From contig OX235279.1 in NCBI GenBank assembly GCA_944472155.2, forward strand, positions 147,520,199-147,584,198: a DNA stretch of 64,000 nucleotides, written 5' to 3'. Each line of letters starts with the position of its first letter. Position 1 is the first letter of the stretch. The DNA comes from Trichobilharzia szidati. Taxonomy: Eukaryota; Platyhelminthes; Trematoda; Strigeidida; Schistosomatidae. This document shows, one piece after another, positions 1 to 11,740 of this stretch. The notes below the pieces were generated by a model. The model saw only the letters and a program-made list of their open reading frames with translations. It was not told the DNA's origin and did no database searches. A program made the position numbers and the translations under genes.

Positions 1-44
1 ACACATCACCGTCATCTGGGTAACGGTAAATAGCAGGAGAATTC

Positions 45-165
45 ACAACTGACATCTTTCCCCACTTGTAACTTGTCAGCTGGATGTACCTGCATCCTCA
101 GAGAGTGATAATGTTCCTACAGGAACTCAAATCTAGCACTCATCGTGCAAACACCGCAAAAAACA
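45..165 (-). repeat. Decayed Sm-alpha-type hammerhead element fragment
   Basis: On the minus strand this stretch follows the order seen in the better copies at 4800-5395 and 13887-14380: a tRNA-like middle, a short linker rich in CACT/GAGG, then the start of a hammerhead core. The core here reads CTGACAA instead of CTGACGA, so invariant G8 is lost. The helix II and GAAA segments are no longer recognisable, so this copy should not self-cleave. It is an old 5'-side fragment. Recognition is by similarity to the other copies in the window and to the known schistosome Sm-alpha family. Confidence 0.6.
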
Positions 166-170
166 GTCAC

Positions 171-555
171 ATCAAATACATACAATACTATTCCACTCTT
201 TTGTAAGATGTCTAGATTTTCCCTTTTCTAAATGATTTCTAGACCTTATGTATGCATCTGAATATATGACAGTGCTTTTTTGTTAACTAGGAGCATTAAT
301 AAACAGTTTGACAGATGTTCTGCGAAAATTCTTGAGTAGCTATTTGGGTTAGTAACACAGTGTTCACTATTCCGAATAAATGTCACTTGATTCAGTTAAT
401 CGTCCATTGATATGATCGCACCAGTTTGACCAACATTATCTGTTATTCGTTTACTGGTATAAGTGAATTTTGCATTCGAAAGTTCTTTAGCGGCGTGATC
501 CTTTACCAAACGTTTTACTGGTGATTTTTGTTAATTGCAGCCATGCACACTTTTA
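171..555. other. AT-rich spacer, nothing recognised
   Basis: No ORF of note, tRNA-like boxes or repeat similarity to other parts of the window were seen here. Confidence 0.5.
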
Positions 556-559
556 GTGT

Positions 560-762
560 AGAATCACACAATTTTCATTGCTTTTCCAGAATGGTGAACG
601 ACTAGTTGGGTGTTTGAGGATGACATTGAAGAGATCGTGTGAGGAGGAGATGAAAGCTTAAGCACAGTCATGGAGCCGGGTAAAGAGAATTGCAGAGTAC
701 AGATTGAAATGCAGCTGAAGCTCTATGTTACACTCGTTACCCGAAGGAATAATACTGATAAC
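560..762 (+). mobile_element. RTE-type LINE 3' end, truncated and decayed
   Basis: The segment resembles the last ~200 bp of the RTE copies at 10459-11740 (reverse strand) and 54640-54850: an 'AGATCGTGTGAGGAGGAGATG' type stretch, a GAGAATTGCAGAG stretch, then CTGAAGCTCTATGTTACACT as a decayed form of the usual GAAGCCCTATGTTCCACT terminus, ending in AATAATA. Only the 3' terminal domain and UTR remain, as expected for a 5'-truncated target-primed insertion. The reading frame is destroyed. Confidence 0.65.
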
Positions 763-1171
763 ATCTGGTACATTAAAACACGCATGAAACTTTATTCATG
801 TAAACATATATACTGACTTGTTGTTACCCATATAAAAGATACTAGCTTTTAAGTGGAAAAATAGGCTGTTCACAGGGGATACGTCTTCAAGGACATCGAA
901 CAGTTTAAATAAAGTACTGTCTTAAATGATTATTGTCATTATGGTCACCATCGTAACAAAGAATCAATGGTTCAGTTATCAGTTACTCTGTGTGCATATC
1001 ATAAATATGTGAATTCGTTAGTATCACACTTTTACTAATGGAAAAGCTTTATCTTTGCAGATACCATCAGAAAAATGTTGGTGAAATACCACATTGTTAT
1101 AGTGTAGTGAAATCAGTAAATAAAACGATATTGTCAAACATGTTTTACTTCTTTTGGTTGTAGACAGTAAT

Positions 1172-1370
1172 CAATTCCACTCATGCATATAAATGAAGTA
1201 AAAAGTTGTGTGAGTGACTTGATATGATTATGAGCAATAGTTTGTGCTCGAAACGTGGTCACATCAGTTAATATTACTTTATAATACTGTGTGAGTTAAC
1301 AAAATAAAATCTTATCTATAATGGAGTTATACTATAACACAGTGCCCAAGTTTGATACTTATGTCAATAA
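1172..1370 (+). repeat. Solo flanking repeat (pLTR) of PLE family A, with hammerhead-like motif
   Basis: The stretch matches the plus-strand repeat at 20286-20486 almost throughout, including a GATATGATTATGAGC segment, GTGCTCGAAACGTGG, an AAAATAAAATCTTAT segment and the terminal CACAGTGCCCAA. At 20 kb the same repeat flanks a Penelope-like body, which identifies it as that element's pseudo-LTR. No body is attached here, so it is a solo copy or a strongly truncated insertion. The hammerhead-like core lies at about 1221-1276: stem GAGCA/TGCTC, then GAAAC and a GTC cleavage-type triplet. Confidence 0.7.
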
Positions 1371-2171
1371 GGTAGATATTTTCTTATTCGTAAAGCATTA
1401 TTTATCTATGTTACTGTCTTCTACTTTAAAGTAAGGTAATGAGCAAGATGGAAATAAGAGACAGGTATTCCTTGGAATGAGCTGAAGGGAGAAATTTTCT
1501 TTCATCACTGACTTTTCCAACAGTTTGCCTTATTTTCTTGAGAAAAAGGCTGCTGAAAATATTAGCGAATTTGAAACTCAATTCATAGAAAGCAACCAAA
1601 GTGGTGAAAAGTACTATATTTCGTCAGAATCTAAGGCATAATTTTCCCAACATTTGAACTTTTTTTGGAAATATTCATGGAGAGGTCAGTGGTTCATATA
1701 TCCACTATCATGGTAGATTACATAAGTGCATCCATCTTGCAAATGAAGGCGAAACTGTCAGAAAATATTCGCGGATAATTAACGCAGTTCAAAGATTTTA
1801 GAGATGTTACCTGACTTTAAGTGTTACTATTAGACTAGCTAATGATGTAGAAGCTTGAAGATAATCTAGGTATATGCGAATACATACCCAAGACCATAAA
1901 GTTTACTACCTTAGTCATGATGTTAGCCCATCACTCATAAAGTGCCGTGTGACGTTTTGTAATTTACCTTAGTAACGGAACAGCCTCTGTCAGCGACCCT
2001 TAAGTTGCACATGCCGTGACTAATTATCTTTGCTATCGTATTATTACAAATAGTTTTAAAGTTAATACAATGTAATATTGGTGAAACAGAAATAAGTCAC
2101 TTTAAAAGGCTGCAGCAAATAAAGTTGTTCGCATACTTAATAATATGTTTATTAAAACTAATAATACTAAC
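1371..2171. other. No recognised feature; possible intron of the 2172-2326 exon
   Basis: AT-rich, no repeat similarity seen. It lies directly downstream of the candidate minus-strand exon, so it would be its 3' intron if that exon is real. Confidence 0.4.
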
Positions 2172-2326
2172 CGCAAATTCTGGGATTTTAAATGCACTGC
2201 CAAGCACACGGCTCCCATGATCACAAACACAAAGGGCGTCTAGCTTACAATAAACTTCGAGTAATGCGCGACATTGTTCACTCCATGCACTGTATGGAAC
2301 ATGTACTGTCATAACAGTTTCAGTAC
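2172..2326 (-). CDS. Candidate internal exon of an unidentified host gene
   Basis: On the minus strand a pyrimidine-rich tract ending TTTTTCTATTTCAG (AG at 2328-2327) precedes a 155-bp open stretch. That stretch ends at a GTTAGT donor (GT at 2171-2170). It enters after the first base of a codon and leaves at a codon boundary: 2 + 51x3 bases. It encodes 51 full residues, beginning TETVMTVHVPYSAW and ending GSAFKIPEFA, with five cysteines and a mixed amino-acid composition unlike translated AT-rich noise. It resembles no mobile-element protein in the window. I do not recognise the family. Upstream exons should lie at higher coordinates and downstream exons below 1; none was convincing within the window. 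Confidence 0.5.
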
Positions 2327-2680
2327 CTGAAATAGAAAAAGCATATATTAAAGAGATGTAATTTAAGAGAATCATTCAACCTACTCAGTATGATTAATCA
2401 GTAGTATATTTTATATCTATAAATTTTGGTCACGGCTGTGCCATCTCTTAACAGTTACTATTAAATTTTTTCCCAATAAAGTTTTACAAGATTAAAGATT
2501 TTTTAGCTTACCTTAAATGGCTCTGAAACGCTTTATGGTCAATTAATCAGTAAATGGATTTTCATGGAAAACTACAATACCGCAACTCGTATAAACTTTC
2601 CTTATTTTTATTGGACACTAGTCACTGACTAACCTTCAATCAAAGTATCCAATACGATCCTACAGGATGTCAGTTGCGAG

Positions 2681-2850
2681 CCTAAATAGCTCAGTGATAA
2701 TATGTTTGACTGCAGCACTGGGTTATAATCTCATAAGCGATATGAGTTCCTTCAAGATTTTAGATACGCCTTACTGACTGGCGAGTACCACCTAGCTCGA
2801 AACCTAGGTGCAGTAAAGCTTCCTGCCAACCATCTAATATCAAAATCCTT
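2681..2850 (+). repeat. tRNA-like dispersed repeat (same family as 34709-34931)
   Basis: It contains a box-A-like AATAGCTCAGTGATAA, a weak box B (GGTTATAATCTC), then ATGAGTTCCTTCAAG, TACGCCTTACTGAC and a right end CTTCCTGCCAACCATCTAAT. All of these recur in the same order at 34764-34931. The left inverted terminus seen at 34709 is not evident here, so this copy is probably left-truncated or diverged. Confidence 0.6.
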
Positions 2851-2859
2851 ATTATGTGC

Positions 2860-4799
2860 ATGTTGTGTAGTCCGCGATGTGCTTGATTAAGGAAGACCAG
2901 TTCATGTCACGGTTAGTGATATTGTGAACAGATACACTTTACTGAAACAGATATCAATCTCATTTCTAAAACTTCTTGAACAATTCATGGAAGGTTTGGT
3001 ATAAAGCAACATGGATAGGAAATCACTGGAAACCCGAAAGCTCTAAACACAAACCGAAACTGAATTCAGGACTGTTAAGTCCTATATAATATGAACTGAC
3101 TGAAAAACTGAGCCTCTTACTGCCACGTTAGTCGTAGAGAAATTATCATCCAGTCATTAATTTGTGATATCATTACCCACGATCTCCAGCTTCAGTCAAT
3201 TTGCACAATGTTATAACTGCGTTATATCGGTTCCTAACAAAGTGATTAAGTAGTAACACCCGCATCATGAAACGTGACGATCAAGGGTTAAGTTATTTGT
3301 ATTGTATGCACACAAACAATAAAGAGGTCAGAACTAGAATGTAGCGTCGACTTAGAGCTCTTTAACTCCTAAATATTTTCTTATTAGTTTCTGTTTTGGA
3401 TAGTGGACACATTGAAGAAATAAATACAAAAGTTTGAATCCAATTAAACTATGTACACCTTTGAAATTCTAGTTGGTTTATTATTTATCTGACAGTGATT
3501 ACAGCTTTTTGAAGGATTTAGGGAAGAAAATTAAACCACTTCTGAATGCGTTTCGGCTGTTTTGTAATGGTGCATATGTTTTAACGCGGATAATACTAAA
3601 AATATAGAAGACAGAAGGTTACTGACAGTATTCAGCAAGGTAGATTTACAAATTCATGGATAATTAAGTATTTTAAACTTCTGGAAATGCATCAGAGAAT
3701 GTTGATTGTATGAAACTTTATCATTACGAAGATACTGAAACACTAAAAACCTTTTCATAAGGTCAGTTCACGCATACAGACTAGATGTTAAGTGATCTAT
3801 TTTGACCAATAAGTTATACCTATCTGCATTTTGAAGGTAAGCTAAATTCTGCAGAATTAATTTAACATCCCCACCAATTAGGTACTGTAGGTTTTGGAGA
3901 TATAGGTTGTCTGACTAACCTTGACTAAACTGCTTAGACTCCTAGACAAAAATATTATGCCACAAACGCATTCACAATTCATCTATTTAAGTGTAACAGA
4001 GTGAGTAGTTTCCTTAAGCACCACGTGCTATATATAAATCGGATGATGAAAACTTCTGTATATCACTCGTGGCTATTTAAAAAAATAGACAGTAGAAGGC
4101 TCTAATTGACTAAGGCTTGTTTTTTTTGCAGGTGGTTAAGAAGGCGTTTCCTTACCTTGATGCAGTTAACAGTTAGAAAATAAAAGTAAATTTAAAAGAA
4201 CTTATTTCCTTCAGGAACTTGAACAAAAGACTGGAAAAAAATGCGAATGATCTAGACAGTCTGTTGAGTGTGTCTTCCCAACATATTGGTAACAGTTTGA
4301 TCAGACACTTACTTTTCACAGAAATTTTTGTGAGACATCTTAAGTAGCAAGAATTAAATTGACAGTAAGACTAAAATGAAAGTAAAAAGAAGGATGAGAA
4401 AAAAGAACGCAACCAAAATCCCAAGTGTACGTACCAGATCTAATTATGATAAGAGTATTTTAAGTCTCGATAAACTTTGAAATACTAACTTAGCAAACAC
4501 TCACATTCATTTTACACCCTGTTTTGATAATTTACCTAGCAACTGAGCTTCTGGGATATTTATTTCAGGCTCAGACAGGTTTAGAAGACTAATTATGTTT
4601 TTGAAACCCTTTTTTGCTACACAAATATGAATGGAGATGGATTTAAGAGTGAGAAAATTGTAAGTATTATTATAACTTCAATAATCACTATAAATGTAAC
4701 AAGTAGCCATTTTACTTTCTCAATGAGGCAGTTTTATTATCTGATGACAAACTAATATTCGTAGAAAGTTTATTATGGTAATCAGCATGCATACGAAAT
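2860..4799. other. Unannotated ~1.9 kb, nothing recognised
   Basis: AT-rich, with no long ORF, no tRNA-like boxes and no similarity noticed to other parts of the window. Confidence 0.5.
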
Positions 4800-5130
4800 T
4801 TAACTGGTGGATGGTGACTAGGAGTGGAATCCAGGATGCGCATTTCGTCCTATTTGGGACTCGTCATATGGATGTACCTGCATTTCTCAGTGAGCGATAG
4901 TGTTCCCACCGAGGCTCGAACCCAGTGCCCATAGTTTCAAACGCCAAAGCGTTATCCACTAGACCACTTGGGTCACGAGAGCCACCTCTTGTGCAACGGG
5001 TCATATTGATTCAATTGAATTTTAGATTTTCCCGTCGATTGATTGGACCGAAGTGCTCGGTCACAGGTTGACATGTCGGCTTCTTGAGCCGATGTTTCGA
5101 CGATGTCTGAACATTTAATTAGTATTTAAT
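4800..5130 (-). repeat. Sm-alpha-type hammerhead element, apparently one full unit in permuted order
   Basis: Read on the minus strand from 5130 to 4800, the order is: the post-ribozyme tail (starting CCACCAATTAAATACTAATT), a GACGGGAAAATCTAAAATTC segment, GACCCGTTGCACAAGAGG, a tRNA-like head with box A (AGTGGTCTAGTGGATAACG) and box B (GGGTTCGAGCC), and finally the hammerhead, ending at CCACCAGTTA. Start and end are the same sequence, so the copy spans about 330 bp from one post-ribozyme point to the next. That is close to the known Sm-alpha monomer length. It fits an origin from a tandem or circular RNA. Confidence 0.75.
4828..4876 (-). ncRNA. Hammerhead ribozyme, core mutated at C3
   Basis: Minus strand: helix I strand (CATCCA), core box reading ATGACGA where CTGACGA is required, helix II GTCC/GGAC closing CAAATA, GAAA, a 2-bp helix III (AT/AT around GCGC), an ATC cleavage triplet, and the returning helix I strand (CTGGAT). 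C3 is catalytically essential in hammerheads, so cleavage is expected to be strongly reduced or absent. Confidence 0.8.
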
Positions 5131-5395
5131 TGGTGGATACTATGGGCACGGGGTTCGAGCCTCGGTGGGAACATCATCACTCACTGAGGAATGCAGGCAC
5201 ATTCAGCTAACGAGTCCCAAATAGGACGAAATGAGCATCCTGGATTCCACTGCTAGTCACCAGCCACCAATTAAATACTAATTGAATGTTCAGACATCGT
5301 CGAAACATCGGCTCAAGAAGCCAACATGTCAATTTGAGACCGAGGACTTCAGTCCAATCAGTCGACGGGAAAATCTAAAATTCAGTTGAATACAT
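5131..5395 (+). repeat. Second Sm-alpha-type unit, head-to-head with the minus copy
   Basis: The plus strand starts inside the tRNA-like head (ACTATGGGCACGGGGTTCGAGCC), continues through the hammerhead and then the tail to GACGGGAAAATCTAAAATTC. Its tail (5262-5395) is the inverted complement of 5024-5130, so the two units form a foldback with arms of about 105-130 bp. Confidence 0.75.
5199..5246 (+). ncRNA. Hammerhead ribozyme, core mutated at G5
   Basis: Core box reads CTAACGA in place of CTGACGA. Helix II (GTCC/GGAC) and GAAA are intact, helix III is AT/AT around GAGC, the cleavage triplet is ATC, and helix I pairs ATTCAG with CTGGAT, including one wobble. Loss of invariant G5 predicts an inactive ribozyme. 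Confidence 0.8.
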
Positions 5396-7296
5396 AGGAA
5401 AAGTTCCACACAATTTTTAAAATTTCTATTCTGATATTTTAATACATAAATCTTTTAACGTCAGTTTGAGTATTATAAATATTTCACTAATACTAACTCT
5501 GCCTAGTTAAGATACAGTCTACTCACAACATTTTGAAAAGAGTATTTATAAAAGTTTAAAGTGCTGATTACTGAACTAAGGATACTCTGTTTTATGACTT
5601 CATCAGGTCCTAAAGTCATATATTTTTATTTTATTTTTTATTTTGATCCATAATAATTATCATTGATGATAAAAGCGTTTTCTAATAACATGGAGTCATA
5701 ATGGGGTATGAAGTTGTATATTTGTGTGTGTCGGTGTATAGTTGGAAGTAGGGTGGACTAACTAAAGCTAAATTAAAGAGACGAAAGGTTTATTCTTAAC
5801 AGTTGAAAGATACAATGGTGAATACGTTCAGGTGAATTGCTACAGTTTCTGATGTTTCCAGTATTTGGTACCTTGTGACTTGACAGTTTATCACGTGCTT
5901 GATTAACGAAATCATCTGTTAACATGCACCTCTCCCATTTCCTAGTCTTAATGACTCGATATAACACAAAGTAATTATGCTTTTTATAAAATTATTAAAT
6001 TCGGTGCCTATATTCTATATCACTAATAGTATCAAGAGCATAAAGAAATTTATTTGTCTTCTTTTACTTTATGTGCAGTAGACAAACTTGATATGAGATC
6101 CAACACAGGAAATAAAAGAACAGCAATATAAGGAGAAAAGTAATAAACAGCTATGGGACATCAGGATAAAAACATTTAAACGTGCTAATGGTGAACATTT
6201 GAAAGAGCGTTCGTTATTTATTTAGATCTTAATTGTTTGCTACAAATTTTTCATGTACCAGGCTGTGAGCTACATTTATCCTAGTAAGGCTAATGACACT
6301 ACCCATTTATCTGAGATGGATGAAACAGTTTGAGTGAGATGCAAAACTCAAGGCAAGCGGTAAGGAGCCGTACGTTCACTGTGACATTAGCGACTTTGTA
6401 ATACTCTCAGAAATAGAAATTACATCAGGCTCGCTAGTGATTTTGATCTTAGGCTATGTCTAATAATGTCCTAACCCACTGATTTGTATTATGCCTGTTA
6501 ACAAGTTAGTTTCTTATTGTATCCAGGATGAAGTTGAGCAGAAATGTTATATTCAACTCTGTCCTTTTGTCATGAAAGTTTGTTAATATTTATTTTAATC
6601 CTTAAAACATCTTTCTGAGCCTTTATATACATAAATTTTAATAAAAATTAGTTTTTATTGATGAAATCTGTGAAAAATCAAAGACTCGCACAGATACTAA
6701 AGTACTTTCTTCCAGTAGGTATTCATAGTTTAAATTAAGCCTACCCATGGGACAATTAAGATATGATGTTAGAAAATGTCATTTTCTTGCGGAATCTTTA
6801 CCTAACTTTCTTTTCTGTTCACTCTTATTAAAAAAGGCGCCTAAAATACTGCATTACCTGAGATTCAAATCTACTCCACTCAGTCCTGGTACTGATTATT
6901 TATCACCAAGGTAGCACCCCTGTTGCACTCAGGTGTGTACGTAGATCAGTCTCTGAATGATAGCGAAAGCAGCTGTCTTAATCACCTTCAGAGGAATCTG
7001 TTATTCAAGACACCATTTGAATTTTATTAATAATAAAGTCTTGGTAGAGGATTTTCTACAAATCCCAGCGTGGCATAGTGCATAAGAATACCATGCCGCT
7101 GTTATTTTCACCTCAAAGCGTTTACCTAGTGAACAGTCTTTCTAATTCTATGCAACATCATTTAGCTCTAATAGTTAGCTAGAATTCATTAGGTTTGAAT
7201 TGTTTCAGCTGGTTGCGATAAGTTCATCCACTCGGTCACTGGATCACATCAATCTGACTTTTAAGAATTACCATTTGTTGTAGTCGACTTCCAGAT
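5396..7296. other. Unannotated ~1.9 kb
   Basis: No recognised repeat. A minus-strand 64-codon ORF (5773-5967) has a somewhat protein-like composition but no convincing splice sites. I do not call it a gene. Confidence 0.4.
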
Positions 7297-8655
7297 ATTA
7301 TTATTAATGTTTCCTTTAGTTCCTAGAGGAACATAGGGCTTCAGCCGTGCATCTCCATTGCGTTCGGTTCTCTGCTAGAGTCTTCACCTGGCTCCAAGTC
7401 TGCCCACACGTTTTCATCTCCTCTTCACATGACCTCCTCCAAGTCACCCTTGCACTGACGACCAACTCGCCGCTTCCCTTTCGGGTTCAACTCGAGCAAT
7501 GGCTTGTCTAGTGATGTCACTTGATGGCTTGTTTCCTCAGAGTATGGCCAATCCATCTCCATTTCTTCCGGCCTATTTGTTTCTCAGTCGGTTCCTGGTT
7601 GGTTCGCTCATTGCCAGAGATCTCTGTTGCTGATCTTTTCTGGCCGGCCATCTGATCTAGAGTGGCATTGATCGAAGACAACTGTTAATGAAGGTCTGTA
7701 GTTTGTTTGAGATGCTCTTTATGACGCGCATTGCAAGTCTCTGATCCGTATAGTAGAACTGACTGACTTCACATTGGAGTTGAAAATCCGGATCTTATTT
7801 TTAATGCTGAGTGACTTGAGAGTGGTGAAAGCTTGTCTTTATTTTCCGATTCTTGCTTTGATATCCTCGTCAGTTCCGTCTGCCTGTATTTGAAACGATG
7901 CCTCCCATATCGGTAGGTAAAAGAGGTTGTTTCTTTCAGGTTCCTTCCATTTATGCTGATTGTTGGCTGTTGTTGTTTTTGCTGCTGCTGGTGGTGTTGC
8001 CCAGGAATCTTCATCATCTCTGTTTTCTCAATGTTCACGTGAAGTCCTATCTTCTCTGGATGCTTCTTCTGCCAACTTGTTGCTTTTCGCTTGCATATCT
8101 TCCAGTTTGTGGGAAATCAGACATATATCATCGGTGAAGTCCAGATCCTCCAAGTTTTTTGTGTGAGTCCGTTTTATGCCTGTTTCCTTATTGCCCGCTG
8201 TCTGTCACATTATTCAGTCTACTGCAATCAGGAAATCAATCGTTGGAGATAGTAGGCAGCCTTGTCTTACTCCTGTCCTCACTTCGAAGGGTTCCGTAAA
8301 TTTCCTGTTGTGGATTACTTGGCATGCAGCATTGTCGTACAGTTGTTGGATGAGATGTATAATTGTCGTTGGTACCCCGTAGTAGCGAAGTAGTTTCCAA
8401 ATCACCTCTCGATCGACGCTGCACTATCGAAGGCCCTTTCAAAGTCGTTGAAGTTGAGATAGATAGGTCACTGCCATTCCAAGCTTTATTCAATGATGAT
8501 TCTTAATGTGGCGATCTGATCAATGCATGACTTGATTCTCCTGAATCCAGCCTGTTCCGGTCGAAGTTTTTCATCCAGATTGGCATGTTTGATTCTCTCC
8601 AGGATGATGCGGCTGAGTATTTTGCTTGGGATGGACAGGAGCATAATTCCGTGCT
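7297..8655 (-). mobile_element. 5'-truncated RTE-type LINE (SR2-like), reverse transcriptase pseudogene
   Basis: Read from 8655 to 7297. The copy begins inside the RT domain with peptides like SKILSRIILERIKHANLDEK and RPEQAGFRR. Next come RT motifs around TGVRQGCLLSPT and a catalytic box decayed from FADD to FTDD (about 8121-8147). It continues to the 3' domain and the terminus CCCTATGTTCCTCTAGGAAC, followed by an ATTAATAATAATA tail. Several stops and frameshifts break the frame, so it is inactive. The structure (5' truncation, trinucleotide tail) is typical of RTE-clade elements. The closest relatives in the window are at 16201-16695, 37522-38444 and 47298-48036. Confidence 0.88.
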
Positions 8656-9590
8656 AACATAAATCAGTAGTATACATCATCATGAATGAAAAAAACCTAG
8701 TTAATCACAAGAGAATCCATTTGTATAGACAATTTATTATTATTATTATTAACGTTGACATTACTGATTCAGATATTTTTGCAGGCAGTTGTATCAGGTG
8801 CATTTATTGGCTTGCTGAATAATTCAGTTTACTAATAATGAGTCCTAATTAGATTTCATTGCTTTTCTTATGATAATGATGATGGTGATGATGGCTCCAC
8901 CCTGATTTTTCATCTAGTCAGTTAACATTTTTGCTATTTTCAGGGAAATAGACCAACATTTACTGAGACTGAGGTAATATACAAAAATGTATTTTAATTA
9001 AATTTAGTTAAAGTCTGTACTACCTCTGTCTGATTGTTTACTTATTAATGAGTCTGTCATTCCTAAAACTTGATTAAAAATTGTGTAGTATTCTCTTTCA
9101 GAGACGTAGAAGACGCTTTTTATCCTTTGGTTATCAGGGTATAGTAGTAGACGTGCTTATTAGGCAGGAGTAATACTTAGGGAATTAAATTTCTTTTTTT
9201 TACTTTCAAAATTTATAAATAATTAATACTTTTCTTGTCTAAAAATAGCGAAAACTAATTGATAAATTATAAAATTGAAGCGCGTGGTTTAGTTAGTTGT
9301 TCGGAGCACAATAAGGAAAATTCAACTTGTCATGAAGAGCTGTTTCATTCTAACTCCCTGTTTAACCATCATTTTTGTGTGTATTTGACATGACAAGATG
9401 TCAATGAGTTTAGCGTTAGGCGAAAGCAGGTTGAACAGTTTACTCTGAACCCTGAAGGGTATATTTCCCGTATTAGATCAGTTGATTTCAAATTAAACTT
9501 AACAGCAGATGATTGCCAGATACGCAAACAGTGAAAGATGAACAGAACACTACACAGCTGGGAAAGAGTCAACTAAAATTCAGTATTCTG
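8656..9590. other. No recognised feature; short TTA and TGATGA runs
   Basis: Contains a short (TTA)n run near 8735-8750 and a GATGATGGTGATGATGG patch near 8878-8896. Nothing else was seen. Confidence 0.4.
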
Positions 9591-9619
9591 TACTGTTTAC
9601 TTCAGGTTAACTTCCACCA

Positions 9620-9690
9620 ACAACGGACTGGCCTCGTAACATGAAGATCTCTGCTTTCAATCCCTGGTGGAGTGGACTGCTGAACACTCG
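9620..9690 (+). repeat. Possible remnant of the second tRNA-like SINE
   Basis: GGCCTCGTAACATGAAGATC followed by TTTCAATCCCTGGTGGAG resembles the GCCTTGTAACCAGAAGGTCC and GGTTCGAACCCTGGCGGTG of the copies at 23148 and 59155. It is strongly diverged and short. Confidence 0.3.
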
Positions 9691-10458
9691 TAAACTAGTT
9701 CAAAACAGATGTCCATTGCTCTTAGGTTTTCTAAATGATTTCCGTTGACGACAGAATGTACAATGGAATTACTTGAATTCCCTGAAAACCTCATTAAATA
9801 TGAATACATAAATATATAGAATTCTTGTAAATTTAAAATTTTATGAGCGATACTCACTTTCAAGTGACATTTGTAGAATAAGTGAAATAAATATGAATAA
9901 TGAGTTAAATTGTCGCTTCAACATTAACAGTTAATCAATTAGGCTAAATTTTATCATTTACACCAATACGTCTATTTAATTTATCATGCTCTAAGAGTCG
10001 TAATTTTGTTTTATTAAAACTAAAAAACAATGATAAAATAACTATCAGTAGAATGAGGATATAGTGTGATTTTTTCCAGTCTCTCCTACTAATGATCCTC
10101 TTTCCTTCTGAATATTTTTTTGCCTCTTGAAACTTATTTAGTCAATCGTCTGTTCTGCACTTATCTCAGCTTTTAAACAAGTCAAAAGTTAGATAGTATG
10201 CTTGAGGGATGTCTAGCTTGTTATAAAAATATGCAAGCTGGATTATTTTTAAATGCAAACAATTGGTCTACTTTTCCATATTAGGTAAGTTCACTTGATA
10301 TAGCATAGTCGTACAGTATTAACAACTAGAGGATGTTTCGAGAAATATAATGGATCACTATGTATTATATCAGATGATCTCATATGCTCAACTCCTTATA
10401 CTACCATAATGTTGTTTTAATTGTATTCTTGTGGGCAATATGGATTTTTGTGGCACCA

Positions 10459-11740
10459 TTATTATTGTTCCTTTGGTTCCAAGTGGAACATAGGGCTTCA
10501 GCAACGCATCTGCACTTTCTTCTATTTTCTTCCATCCTCTTCAACTGTGTTCACGATTGCCCATAATCTAACATCTCCTCCTCACACGATCTCTTCCATA
10601 TCACCCTCGCACTGATGACCTACTTGTCACATCATTGAGATTTAACTCAAGTGATTGCTTGCATTGCACGCGATGTCATTCCATGGTCTTCTCAGCGTAT
10701 GCTCCATCTATTTCCATTTTCTCCTACATATTTGTTGGGTGACCGGCTCTTGCTTGGTTTGTTCTCGTAGTTTCTTGTTGCTCATTCTTTCTGGCCATTT
10801 GATCTTCAGTATGAAGTCAGAAAAAGCCAGCTGTTGATAGAAGTCTGCAACCTGTTGGAAATCCTTTAGGTGACACGCAGTGTAAGTTTCTGACCAGTAT
10901 ATAAGAACTAGCTGACTTCACAGTTGTGTCGAAAATCCGAACCTTATTCTTTATCCGGAGTGCGGAAGATTTCCAAACGGATTTCAGAGTGATGAAAATG
11001 CACCTTGCCTTTCCGATTCTCACCGCCCAGTTTTGACATCTTCATCATTCCGAATTACCGTGGTTGAAACGATGCTGGCGGCCTAGATAAATGGAGGCAG
11101 GAACTAACCTCTGTTAAATCTCTCCCGCTGATAGTGATTGGTGCTGGTTGTTGTTGTTTCTGTTGGTGATGGTTGGTTATCTTCATCACGTCTGTCTTCT
11201 CCATCTTCACCTGGCATCCCGTCTTCGCTGCCAGTCAACCTCTTCAGCCAGTTTGTTGGTCTTCGCCTACCTGCAATTCTTCGAGTTTGTGTGATATTAG
11301 ACACATATCACCTGCGAAATCCAGGTCTTCTCCCAGCGTACTCCTGTTTCCTCGCTCCCACGCGCAGTCTTCCGCATAATCCAGTCCACCACAATTAAGA
11401 ATATCATCGGTGATAATAGACAGCCAACCTTGTCTTACTCCTGTGTTCGCTTCAAATGCCTCACTGACTTCTCCATTGTGGATCACCTGACTGACACGTG
11501 GCAGGCATTGTCATATAGCCAGCTATTGAATGAGGTTGGCAAAGACTTGGGTACTGCACACCATAGTGTGGAAGTAGTTTCTAAATTACTTCTCGGTCAA
11601 CATTGCCTGTCGAAGGCCTTTTCGAAGTCGATGAAGTTGAGGTAGAGAGAGGTGTGACTGCCATTCCGTGCTTTGTTCTGTGATGACTATGTGTAGAGTC
11701 GCAATTTGATCAGCACATGATTTGTGGCACTAATTAACTC
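10459..11740 (-). mobile_element. RTE-type LINE, second subfamily, 5'-truncated and broken
   Basis: Read from 11740 to 10459. The RT region carries TGVRQG (around 11440) and LDFAGDMCLISHKLEE (around 11300-11330), in which the first catalytic Asp of FADD has become Gly. The copy runs to a 3' end of AGCCCTATGTTCCACTTGG, then AATAATAATG. Its 3' UTR (GTTCCACTTGGAACCAAAGG) differs from the GTTCCTCTAGGAAC type of the 7297, 16201, 37522 and 47298 copies, so it belongs to a different RTE subfamily. Frameshifts occur throughout. Confidence 0.82.

Noticed and set aside
5773..5967. Minus-strand 64-codon ORF with protein-like composition
   Set aside because: No convincing acceptor or donor, no motif and no second supporting signal. 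ORFs of this length are common by chance here.
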